From positions 1-21,898 of IMG/VR virus record IMGVR_UViG_3300037628_000367: a stretch of DNA of 21,898 nt, one strand, 5' to 3'. The position numbers and the translations under genes were made by a program. Under the pieces are notes generated by a model. It worked only from the letters and a program-made list of their open reading frames with translations, did not search any database and was not told the DNA's origin. Positions 1-4,691 of the stretch are shown in pieces (position 1 is the first letter of the stretch; each line of letters begins with the position of its first letter). This stretch comes from a virus.

Positions 1-678
1 GCGTAGGCCTACGACGACACCGGCAGGATCCCGGAAACGTATGTCGGACACGTCGCCGTCGATTACCGGCCGCCCCTTGAACGTCGCCGGCAGGTCGGCC
101 CCTTTCTTGACGTCGAAAACAACGGCGACGTTGCGGCCGGCGGATAGTTCCGCGTCAACCGATCCGGCGAACCTGCCGGTGTCGTCGTTCTCTTCCGAGC
201 GGCTAAAGGTTAGGTGATAATTCGCCGGAAAATCTGAGCGGTTCTGCCGGCCCGGGATTTTCGTGTAATCGTAAAATTGAATGTGCGCGAATTCGGCGAA
301 AATCTCGGGTGCGATCCGTTCCCACATTATGTCGGTCGTACCGTTCAACCGGACGGCCGGCGTTAGGCCTAGCTTGCTCGCCTTGCGATCTAGGGCCGCA
401 ATGTCTTTCCGTAGGTTGTACAGAAACGCGGGCCGCTCTTCAAAGAAGTAAATCGTTTTCGACACCCGAGCATTCTTGACGGATTCGAACGCCCCCATAC
501 CGGCCCCAAAGAGGCAGAATTCCGCGCACTCTTTCGACGCCATGGCGCAGGTTTGGTAACCCGATTCGCGGGCCGGTGCACCGTAAAAGATCCCGGTTAA
601 AACACCGTAGGCATTCCCCTTGGACGTTTTCGCGTTCGTGTCTATTCCCAGTATGGTGCGACGTTTCGGGTTAGCCAT
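1..678 (-). CDS. Gp88-family phage protein (partial, C-terminus off the window)
   Basis: An open frame of 226 codons runs from an ATG at 678 to the left edge with no stop, so the C-terminus is missing. The protein resembles the Gp88 family of phages (Pfam Gp88): an N-terminal N-A-K-T-S-K-G motif (residues 15-21), a Cys cluster C44-x6-C51-x3-C55, then L-N-G-T-(T/S)-D-I-x-W, F-Y-D-Y-T-K-I-P, N-Y-H-L-T-F-S and, near the edge, V-I-D-G-D followed by G-V-V-V-G-L-R. These blocks appear in the family's usual order. The biochemical role of the family is not established as far as I know; the conserved cysteines suggest metal or Fe-S binding, which is inference. The start overlaps the stop of the upstream gene as TAATG, implying translational coupling. 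Leucine codons are unusual for the window: about half are CTA, whereas the genes after 1.7 kb prefer CTC/CTG. Confidence 0.8.
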   Translation of the reverse strand, partial: MANPKRRTILGIDTNAKTSKGNAYGVLTGIFYGAPARESGYQTCAMASKECAEFCLFGAGMGAFESVKNARVSKTIYFFEERPAFLYNLRKDIAALDRKASKLGLTPAVRLNGTTDIMWERIAPEIFAEFAHIQFYDYTKIPGRQNRSDFPANYHLTFSRSEENDDTGRFAGSVDAELSAGRNVAVVFDVKKGADLPATFKGRPVIDGDVSDIRFRDPAGVVVGLR

Positions 679-944
679 TAGGACGCCCCCCAAGGGCCGT
701 TGTCTACCGCGTCAATGGCCCACGCCGGTGCGCCGGCCCTTAGTACAGACTGGCCCCGATGCGTGACGTTGACGGGGCCGTATGTGACACCGTCGGCCCA
801 CAGATCAAAGAGGCTAGGGTGCGCCGCATTGTGTGCGATAATTTCGGCCGCAATAACGCGGGCCGGCAGGTCGGCCGCACCCTCTTTAGACCATCCGGGC
901 CGGTGCAAAAAAACGACGTCGCCGACTACAAACGGGGCCGGCAC
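678..944 (-). CDS. Hypothetical protein, 88 aa, GTG start
   Basis: The frame can be extended to an ATG at 1088, but the start is better placed at a GTG at 944, which overlaps the TAG stop of a 23-residue upstream ORF (TAGTG). The longer form would overlap that ORF and start upstream of the promoter -10 box at 1060-1065. The 88-residue protein has V-P-A-P-F-V-V-G-D-V-V-F near the N-terminus, a basic/hydrophobic middle (residues about 23-40, V-I-A-A-E-I-I-A-H-N) and W-A-D-G-V-T-Y-G-P later. There is no signal peptide or TM segment. I do not recognise the family. The beta-rich N-terminus with a G-D-V-V-F turn resembles small SH3-like phage proteins, but this is weak. Its stop overlaps the Gp88-like start (TAATG), so it is the middle gene of a coupled three-gene unit. 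Confidence 0.6.
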   Translation of the reverse strand: MPAPFVVGDVVFLHRPGWSKEGAADLPARVIAAEIIAHNAAHPSLFDLWADGVTYGPVNVTHRGQSVLRAGAPAWAIDAVDNGPWGAS

Positions 945-1015
945 TAGATCGCCACCATGGCAAGAAAGAAGAGTGCGACGAAAACAAAGGCCTTGAAGCT
1001 TGTTCCGTTTCTCAT
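944..1015 (-). CDS. Small hydrophobic peptide, 23 aa, single TM
   Basis: A 24-codon ORF begins at an ATG at 1015, preceded by an AAAGGGG-type ribosome binding site at good spacing (forward strand 1022-1028). The peptide starts M-R-N-G-T-S-F-K and continues as F-V-F-V-A-L-F-F-L-A-M-V-A-I, an almost uninterrupted hydrophobic stretch of about 15 residues that would insert in the membrane with the basic end inside. Its stop TAG shares a base with the GTG of the next gene. It lies about 40 bases downstream of a good promoter, so it is the first ORF of the transcript. It could be a membrane microprotein or a leader whose translation opens the next start. The precise RBS and overlap support translation; function is unknown. 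Confidence 0.5.
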   Translation of the reverse strand: MRNGTSFKAFVFVALFFLAMVAI

Positions 1016-1059
1016 TTGGTGCCCCTTTCGAAGGGTTGTAATGTGTTGCGCGTATAGGG

Positions 1060-1088
1060 ACCATAAGGTCGGCACTCTGTCGAGTCAA
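1060..1088 (-). promoter_or_regulatory. Sigma70-type promoter for the leftward three-gene unit
   Basis: Read on the - strand, a -35 box TTGACT (1088-1083) is followed by a 17-base spacer and a -10 box TATGGT (1065-1060). That is five of six and four of six matches to the consensus at ideal spacing. Transcription would start near 1053, about 40 bases before the 23-aa ORF and its RBS. The region 1089-1200 between the divergent units also holds a + strand TTGACG (1097-1102) with TAGGTA at 17 bases, and a TTGACA (1138-1143) with no good -10. The rightward promoter is therefore unresolved. Confidence 0.55.
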
Positions 1089-1200
1089 AGGTTAATTTGA
1101 CGTAGTCGAAAAAAAGGCTTAGGTATGCGGCCGTTTCTTGACACCGGCACCATAGTCCTACACGTTTTCGAGTAGCAAGCTCAATCTAGGATGGGGTTAA

Positions 1201-1515
1201 ATGGACCTAGAAAAGAAGGTATCGCCGAACGTTATCAGGGCCGCGTGCCGGGGCCGATTCTATTCGGCACTTGAGACTCTTTCCGAGCTTGCGGCCGACC
1301 CGGATACTAAAGACGCGGATAAGATACGCGCTATCGATACGTTGGGCCGGTTCGGCCTAGGTGCGGCCGACCAAGGGGCCGTCCACATACACGCCGGCGA
1401 CGGTTCGACGGTGTTGGGTGTCGTGCACCTGCCGGCCCTTGAGGTTGCCGACGATACGCCGGCCGACGTTGCGCCTAGCGGGCCGGATGGCCCCAAGCTA
1501 TTGACTAGCGGCTAG
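1201..1515 (+). CDS. Hypothetical helical phage protein, 104 aa
   Basis: The ATG at 1201 is preceded by a GGATGGGG purine stretch that can serve as RBS. The first 60 residues are predicted mainly helical: one helix around residues 8-32 (N-V-I-R-A-A-C-R-G-R-F-Y-S-A-L-E-T-L-S-E-L) and a second around 38-54 (D-A-D-K-I-R-A-I-D-T-L-G-R-F-G-L-G). The rest is a proline/alanine/aspartate-rich low-complexity tail. The helical pair followed by G-L-G resembles short phage proteins of the kind sometimes called terminase-small-subunit-like, but no DNA-binding motif is evident and I leave it unassigned. It is the only + strand gene of region 1 and is divergent from the leftward unit. Codon use (GGCC-rich, CTA leucines) matches that unit. 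Confidence 0.7.
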   Translation: MDLEKKVSPNVIRAACRGRFYSALETLSELAADPDTKDADKIRAIDTLGRFGLGAADQGAVHIHAGDGSTVLGVVHLPALEVADDTPADVAPSGPDGPKLLTSG

Positions 1516-1548
1516 GGTGCGATCCTGTAACCGTATGTCCCCCCACAC

Positions 1549-1610
1549 GTTAGCCTATGCGGTTCGTATAATGTACATTATGTTAACCTAGGCACACAAC
1601 ATAGGCTAAC
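1549..1610. promoter_or_regulatory. Nested inverted repeats with a perfect TATAAT: operator or att-like site
   Basis: An 11-base perfect inverted repeat, GTTAGCCTATG (1549-1559) and CATAGGCTAAC (1600-1610), encloses a perfect 14-base palindrome ATAATGTACATTAT (1568-1581) and a third degenerate copy of the arm, GTTAACCTAGG (1582-1592). A perfect -10 hexamer TATAAT lies at 1567-1572 on the + strand, with no recognisable -35 at 16-18 bases. The symmetry suits binding of a dimeric repressor or activator, or a recombinase core with arm sites. No protein starts directly downstream on the + strand. The 61 bases are clearly AT-richer than the flanks. Confidence 0.5.
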
Positions 1611-1634
1611 ACATTGCGAACACTAGCTTTACAG

Positions 1635-1710
1635 GGCCGGCCCCATGGCAGGCTGGGCTCGAGTCTACTCTGTGGGTGGGCGGCCGCGAGGTCGGGACCT
1701 CTGCATCGAT
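1635..1710. other. Composition boundary with clustered rare restriction sites
   Basis: Within 76 bases there are palindromes matching GGCCGGCC (1635-1642), CCATGG (1643-1648), CTCGAG (1658-1663), GCGGCCGC (1680-1687) and ATCGAT (1705-1710), plus a GAGGTC-GG-GACCTC dyad at 1688-1701. This is where GGCCGG-rich, CTA-using sequence on the left meets the CTC/CTG-using phage block on the right. No gene is convincing between 1516 and 1776. The cluster may be chance in GC-rich DNA, a natural recombination joint, or a cloning/assembly joint. Confidence 0.35.
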
Positions 1711-1772
1711 CCCGGTCATTGGTTTAGAAGCATAAAACACCCCCTCCACACGATACAGGCCCAAAATATTTT

Positions 1773-1794
1773 CCCCTCAATTTTTTTCGAGGGG
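1773..1794 (-). terminator. Weak hairpin at the end of the leftward operon
   Basis: CCCCTC (1773-1778) and GAGGGG (1789-1794) can form a six-base-pair stem around a 10-base loop containing a run of seven T/A. It overlaps the last codons and stop of the final - strand gene. In the leftward transcript the hairpin is followed by AAAAUAUUUU rather than a clean U-tract, so it is at best a weak or bidirectional terminator between convergent units. Confidence 0.3.
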
Positions 1795-1989
1795 CTCACC
1801 GCTGGAGATATCGAAGCGGGTGTCGAGGGTCTCAGCGAGCTTGACGATCTCGAACATCGCTCTTGCCAGGGCCTCATGCTCTTGGGGGGTACCGCGCTTC
1901 ACGACGGACTTCATAAGCGTCCCTATCGCGGTCACGATGGAGGGATCGGTGGCGGTGTGAGTTCCGAGGGAGATGGTGAAGCTCTTCAT
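1777..1989 (-). CDS. Hypothetical protein, 70 aa (last gene of - operon)
   Basis: This is the ninth and last gene of the leftward operon. Its ATG at 1989 overlaps the stop of the preceding gene as ATGA, so it is probably translated by coupling; a GGGGAG lies immediately upstream but too close to be ideal. The 70 residues contain a beta-like N-terminus (M-K-S-F-T-I-S-L-G), then two predicted helices (residues about 17-32 and 37-57, the latter H-E-A-L-A-R-A-M-F-E-I-V-K-L-A-E-T-L). There are no cysteines, no TM segment and no signal peptide. I do not recognise the family. A short helical-hairpin protein at the end of a replication-type operon could be a binding or regulatory subunit, but no function is assigned. 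Confidence 0.65.
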   Translation of the reverse strand: MKSFTISLGTHTATDPSIVTAIGTLMKSVVKRGTPQEHEALARAMFEIVKLAETLDTRFDISSGEPLEKN

Positions 1990-2192
1990 ACTCCCCAGTC
2001 GTCGTCGCTCTTCATGCCCATGAAGATTCTGGTGATGCTATCGACGTAGAGGACGTGGAAGCAGCGGGCGCAGCAGAGGACCAGCTCTCTCATCCGGGAT
2101 CCATCTTCCTGCTCTTCGTCCCAAGAGGACTCCTCGTACTCGTAGTAATGCCGGTAACCCCCTACGCACTTCTTGGGGATCACTCTCATCAC
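1986..2192 (-). CDS. Hypothetical small Cys-containing protein, 68 aa
   Basis: The start is either a GTG at 2192 (GTGA overlap with the upstream stop) or the ATG at 2189 (TGATG overlap); both imply coupling and differ by one residue. The N-terminus carries a Tyr/acid-rich patch (Y-R-H-Y-Y-E-Y-E-E-S-S-W-D-E-E-Q-E-D), followed by L-V-L-C-C-A-R-C-F-H-V-L-Y-V-D. The C-C-x-x-C-x-H group could bind a metal ion, but a second pair of ligands is missing (only one more Cys, near residue 9), so a full zinc ribbon is not supported. It is the eighth gene of the operon, directly after the replisome-organizer-like gene. Function unknown. Confidence 0.6.
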   Translation of the reverse strand: MMRVIPKKCVGGYRHYYEYEESSWDEEQEDGSRMRELVLCCARCFHVLYVDSITRIFMGMKSDDDWGV

Positions 2193-2704
2193 TGGAGGGC
2201 GGCGAGGGTAGCGTCGAGGTCGTCTTGGCTAATCCCGAAGTCTTTGCCGAACCGGCTCCATTCGACGGGGTCGATGTACAGGATCATCTTCAAGTCTCGA
2301 CCGTTAGTTTGTTCTTTCTCTACCTCTCCCTCTTCTCTACCTCTCGCGAGCGCGCGAGGGATATCCTCCTGATGCCCGGCTGTAATCAGCTTGATATCAT
2401 CGCGGTATCCCGATCCGGTGATCAAGCCTGAGTCGGACAGCTCGGCCAGCCGGTAGGTGAGGTTGTCCAGGTCTAGCCTGACCTCCCAGGCCAGGTCGTC
2501 GCCTTCGAGGTTGATTGTGCCGAATGGCTCGTCCTCGGTGGACAGCAGCAGCAGGTCGATGTAGAGCTTGGCGGCGTCCCCGGAGAGGTGCCTCCAGCGG
2601 CGGTTGTGGCGCAGGGCTCGGTAGAGCTTGATCCAGATCGGGTCGCGGTCCTTGAAGTGCTGGAGCTTGGACCAGTTGGCGATCTCAATCCTAGGCTTCG
2701 TCAT
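2189..2704 (-). CDS. Replisome-organizer-like winged-helix protein (phage replication initiation)
   Basis: The chosen start is the ATG at 2704 behind a GGAG-type RBS, giving 171 aa; an upstream non-ATG start would only add a basic tail. The N-terminal 90 residues match phage replisome-organizer / DnaD-like N-terminal domains: N-W-x-K-L-Q-H-F-K-D-R-D-P-I-W-I-K-L-Y-R near the start, then S-G-D-A-A-K-L-Y-I-D-L-L-L-L-S, a short basic/acid turn, W-E-V-R-L and a final winged-helix segment L-D-N-L-T-Y-R-L-A-E-L-S-D-S-G-L-I. Such proteins bind the origin and recruit helicase. The C-terminus after about residue 110 is charged and probably flexible (G-R-E-E-G-E-V-E-K-E-Q), ending in a small helical element. 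It overlaps the zinc-protein gene upstream by 14 bases. I am fairly confident of the domain, less so of the exact role. Confidence 0.7.
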   Translation of the reverse strand: MTKPRIEIANWSKLQHFKDRDPIWIKLYRALRHNRRWRHLSGDAAKLYIDLLLLSTEDEPFGTINLEGDDLAWEVRLDLDNLTYRLAELSDSGLITGSGYRDDIKLITAGHQEDIPRALARGREEGEVEKEQTNGRDLKMILYIDPVEWSRFGKDFGISQDDLDATLAALQ

Positions 2705-3008
2705 GGGCCATCTCCTCGAACATCTCCACAAAGACCCCAAGCGTGTGGGCTTCCATGCTGTATTGGTTCTTCGCGTAGAGCGAGGCTTGGTAGGCCTTCA
2801 GGCCCGCGAGTGCGTGCGGGTCAAACTCTGGGTCGAGCACGAACACGATGACGCCCCGCTTCTTGCCGTCCCTGCGGACCACCCGGTATTCGTCAGAGAT
2901 CGGGATCGGCGGGAATCGTGGGTCGCGGTGGCGCTCACAGTATTGCTTCATGTCACCCGCTGGGTTCCCGCATTGCTTCCCACGCTGGGTTGTGGCCTCA
3001 CATCTCAT
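2691..3008 (-). CDS. Small Cys/His zinc-binding protein, 105 aa
   Basis: The N-terminus has the pattern C3-x9-C13-x10-C24-x2-H27 with a G-K-Q-C-G-N core and Y-C-E-R-H. This is typical of the short bacterial and phage Cys3His motif (C..T..G..C.N......YC..H, DUF5763-like) thought to bind one zinc ion. After a proline-rich link (F-P-P-I-P-I) comes a domain with V-V-R-R-D-G-K-K-R-G-V-I-V-F-V-L-D-P and an Ala-rich helix, then an acidic C-terminus. The ATG at 3008 lies 11 bases inside the upstream gene and has a TGGAG sequence about 11 bases upstream. It precedes the replisome-organizer-like gene, consistent with a nucleic-acid role, which is inference. Confidence 0.65.
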   Translation of the reverse strand: MRCEATTQRGKQCGNPAGDMKQYCERHRDPRFPPIPISDEYRVVRRDGKKRGVIVFVLDPEFDPHALAGLKAYQASLYAKNQYSMEAHTLGVFVEMFEEMAHDEA

Positions 3009-3189
3009 CGGGCGGGTTCTCCACGTAGATCGGGAAGCAGAAGTTCGGGGTGCTATCTGGGGCGACGTTCAGTGGCCAGTGCGGGTTCGCGAGCTTCCTG
3101 TTCTGGTCGGCGACCGACTGGAGGTTCGCTGCGCTCGCCCAGCCGATCAGCACCCGGGGCTTGGTCGTGTCCTCGCAGGGCTTGCTCAT
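2998..3189 (-). CDS. Hypothetical protein, 63 aa
   Basis: A longer frame reaches 3384 but runs antiparallel in codon sense through the DUF3307 gene, which is better supported. The ATG at 3189 overlaps the stop of that gene as ATGA, so I use it. The 63-aa product begins M-S-K-P-C-E-D-T-T-K-P-R-V-L-I-G-W and contains S-A-A-N-L-Q-S-V-A-D-Q-N-R-K-L, then ends in an F-C-F-P-I-Y-V-E-N-P-P stretch. No TM segment or known motif is visible. The SD is weak (GGGTGG), fitting coupled translation. Function unknown. Confidence 0.6.
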   Translation of the reverse strand: MSKPCEDTTKPRVLIGWASAANLQSVADQNRKLANPHWPLNVAPDSTPNFCFPIYVENPPDEM

Positions 3190-3527
3190 AGCAGCGCCAC
3201 CCAGAGGAGCTTGCACGCGACGTGCAGCGCCTGGTCGGTGTGGATGCCGGTCCAGTTCTCGCACTTCGCGAAATCGATCACCCAGTGGATTCCAGCCTCG
3301 GCCAGGCCCATCCACCACACACCCGTGATCAGGCTCACAGCCCCACCATGGATCAGCGCGTGGCTCGTCAGCCAGTAGGGCCAAACGGTCATCACCTTCT
3401 GGCCGCGTGGGATCTTCGTGATGTCCACGATGGTGTTCCGGTTCTTGCCCTTCGCCATGTCGGAAGTCTGCAGCGCGAAGTCCGCGAGCGCGTGCCCCGC
3501 GATCAGGTAGAAGAACGTCTCAATCAT
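3186..3527 (-). CDS. DUF3307-type integral membrane protein, 113 aa
   Basis: The ATG at 3527 has a strong GGAGGAGG RBS and overlaps the upstream stop as ATGA. The protein resembles the DUF3307 family: an N-terminal hydrophobic segment with the signature G-H-A-L-A-D-F-A-L-Q-T-S (residues 11-22, conserved H, D and Q), a basic loop M-A-K-G-K-N, then W-P-Y-W-L-T-S-H-A-L-I-H-G-G-A-V-S-L-I-T (second hydrophobic segment with an H-x-x-x-H pair), and G-I-H-W-V-I-D-F-A-K plus a last hydrophobic helix after T-D-Q-A-L-H-V-A. Three or four membrane helices are likely. Family members occur in bacteria and phages; their biochemical role is not known to me. It sits in the middle of the leftward operon. Confidence 0.75.
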   Translation of the reverse strand: MIETFFYLIAGHALADFALQTSDMAKGKNRNTIVDITKIPRGQKVMTVWPYWLTSHALIHGGAVSLITGVWWMGLAEAGIHWVIDFAKCENWTGIHTDQALHVACKLLWVALL

Positions 3528-3709
3528 CGGGGGTCCTCCTCCCGGGGCGCGGGGATCACACCCAGGATCGGATACTCCGATTTGAGCCAGGCATTGAAGG
3601 CCTCGGCCGGGTTCGGCTCGCCCTTCTTCTCCGTCGCGTCGAGGGCCCACTTTCCACCCTCATGGAACGCCGACCACAATAGGTGCCTGAGTTCCTCAAG
3701 GAGCCTCAT
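3524..3709 (-). CDS. Hypothetical protein, 61 aa
   Basis: The start at ATG 3709 is chosen because of a GAGGAGG RBS immediately upstream; the longer form from 3763 has only an Arg/Thr-rich extension. The product begins M-R-L-L-E-E-L-R-H-L-L-W-S-A-F-H-E-G, an amphipathic helix, and continues with A-E-A-F-N-A-W-L-K-S-E-Y-P-I-L-G-V-I-P-A-P-R-E-E-D. The stop overlaps the DUF3307 start as ATGA, and the start lies 14 bases inside the upstream gene. The amphipathic helix may contact the membrane, perhaps with the DUF3307 product, which is speculation. No family recognised. Confidence 0.65.
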   Translation of the reverse strand: MRLLEELRHLLWSAFHEGGKWALDATEKKGEPNPAEAFNAWLKSEYPILGVIPAPREEDPR

Positions 3710-3932
3710 CGGGTTCCTCCTCGACCTTGTAGATGCTCTCGGCCATGTCGTCCTGCTCGGCATGGTGCTCCCGGTCGCGGGCCTCCTCCAGCGCCTTTCG
3801 GATCGCGTCGTTCACCGTCTCCGTTACGATCTGCTGGCCGAAGAGGAACTTGCGGCAGCGGTCCAGGCGCTCCATACGGGTCTCGCCGTACCAGGTGCCG
3901 ATCTCGCTTTCCAGGGAATCAGTGTTGGCCAT
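3696..3932 (-). CDS. Hypothetical charged helical protein, 78 aa
   Basis: The ATG at 3932 follows a GGAGAG RBS and lies 14 bases inside the preceding gene. The protein starts with an acidic segment (D-S-L-E-S-E-I-G-T-W-Y), then R-M-E-R-L-D-R-C-R-K-F-L-F-G and a long charged helix (T-E-T-V-N-D-A-I-R-K-A-L-E-E-A-R-D-R-E-H-H), ending with an acidic tail. The helix from about residue 36 to 60 could form a coiled coil. No catalytic or metal motif is visible. Second gene of the leftward operon; function unknown. Confidence 0.65.
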   Translation of the reverse strand: MANTDSLESEIGTWYGETRMERLDRCRKFLFGQQIVTETVNDAIRKALEEARDREHHAEQDDMAESIYKVEEEPDEAP

Positions 3933-4239
3933 CTGGTTTCTCTCCGTCTCGGTGTTTTTGGATGAACTCTTGGAACTCCTTCTGCGTCATCACATCCTCT
4001 TGATCGATGATGTGGACCTGGTGCGGCTCGAGCCCCAGGACGTCGATGATGCTGCCCACGATGTTGACCGCCCCGGCCTTCCCGGAGAGAGCCCCCAGCT
4101 CCTGGCTCAACTTATCGGTGACGTGGTCGCCAGCGGCTGCTGACTCTACCATGTGGGTGACGGCGTCCACGAGATGCTCGGCTTGACCGGAGAACTTCTG
4201 GTCGCACTTTGAGCACGTCATGGTGACAGTGAATTCCAT
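3919..4239 (-). CDS. Hypothetical CxxC protein, 106 aa (first gene of - operon)
   Basis: The longer frame reaches 4425, but the ATG at 4239 with a GGAGG eight bases upstream (4248-4252) is clearly the start; the extension would cross the divergent control region. The product opens with a beta strand M-E-F-T-V-T-M-T, then C-S-K-C with a following D-Q-K-F-S-G-Q, as in half of a zinc ribbon. A long helical part follows with D-A-V-T-H-M-V-E-S-A-A-A-G-D-H. The C-terminal half contains I-V-G-S-I-I-D-V-L-G-L-E-P-H-Q-V-H-I-I and a basic tail. Only one CxxC pair is present, so zinc binding would need dimerisation or other ligands. First gene after the divergent promoter region, so probably expressed early. 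Confidence 0.7.
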   Translation of the reverse strand: MEFTVTMTCSKCDQKFSGQAEHLVDAVTHMVESAAAGDHVTDKLSQELGALSGKAGAVNIVGSIIDVLGLEPHQVHIIDQEDVMTQKEFQEFIQKHRDGEKPDGQH

Positions 4240-4363
4240 GGGCAGGACCTCCGCGTAAGAGGATCGAACGGGGTTAGAGAATCTAAATGCCTGGCGTCCC
4301 AGGGCCCCGCCGATTATCGTTGAAATAGATCGAAGCAAACCTGAATGCAAGCAGGGGGGTTGG
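4240..4363. promoter_or_regulatory. Divergent control region with a central dyad
   Basis: These 124 bases separate the divergent leftward operon (start 4239) and rightward genes (start 4364). Near the middle a perfect dyad CCTGG-CGTC-CCAGG (4290-4303) is followed by GGGCCCC. On the - strand a GATAAT hexamer (4318-4313) could be a -10 box, but the sequence at -35 (GGTTTG at 17 bases) is poor. The rightward RBS is AGGGGGG at 4352-4358. A shared operator at the dyad would control both directions, which is inference. Confidence 0.35.
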
Positions 4364-4666
4364 ATGAAGCACAATCGAAGGGGATTCTTCCGAATGCTGC
4401 TGGCAGCTCCCGCTGCCGCTGCCATAGCCGCTGGGCTCTACAAGCCTCGGCCGACGTGGACTCCGCTCAACCTGAAGTACACGAAGATCATGGGCACGAT
4501 GGAGATCACGCCCGAGGCCTACAAGGCGGTCTACGGTGGCGGCCGTGGTGGTGGGAACTTCGCAAGGCTGCTGATGGAGACCCTGCAGAAGCATCAGGAG
4601 GACATGAACAGATTCTATGGCTTCCACAGGGCGGCCATGGGTGACGATATTGGCGTCAGGGGGTAG
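4364..4666 (+). CDS. Small Tat-signal exported protein, 100 aa
   Basis: The ATG at 4364 is preceded by an AGGGGGG RBS. The N-terminus is a twin-arginine leader: N-R-R-G-F-F-R at residues 4-10 followed by a hydrophobic Ala-rich h-region (M-L-L-A-A-P-A-A-A-A-I-A-A-G-L) to about residue 25. A cleavage site is not obvious. The mature part has L-N-L-K-Y-T-K-I-M-G-T-M-E-I-T-P-E-A-Y and a Gly-rich loop G-G-G-R-G-G-G-N, then a helix A-R-L-L-M-E-T-L-Q-K-H-Q-E-D-M-N-R-F. This would place a folded product across the inner membrane or anchored in it. Function is unknown; the G-rich loop is not a P-loop. A second Tat-leader protein is encoded at 5397-5651. Confidence 0.65.
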   Translation: MKHNRRGFFRMLLAAPAAAAIAAGLYKPRPTWTPLNLKYTKIMGTMEITPEAYKAVYGGGRGGGNFARLLMETLQKHQEDMNRFYGFHRAAMGDDIGVRG

Positions 4667-4691
4667 GTGCTAGCTGGCGAGCGACGTACCT

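Noticed and set aside
1650-1730. tRNA-like segment around GCATCGATCCC
   Set aside because: No consistent T-arm, anticodon arm and acceptor stem could be drawn.
1645-2049. 134-codon + strand ORF starting at an ATG in the boundary region
   Set aside because: No RBS, and it lies antisense to two coupled - strand genes; no recognisable domain.
2998-3384. Long N-terminal form (128 aa) of the 63-aa gene
   Set aside because: The extension overlaps nearly all of the DUF3307-like gene in another frame; the ATGA-coupled start at 3189 is better.
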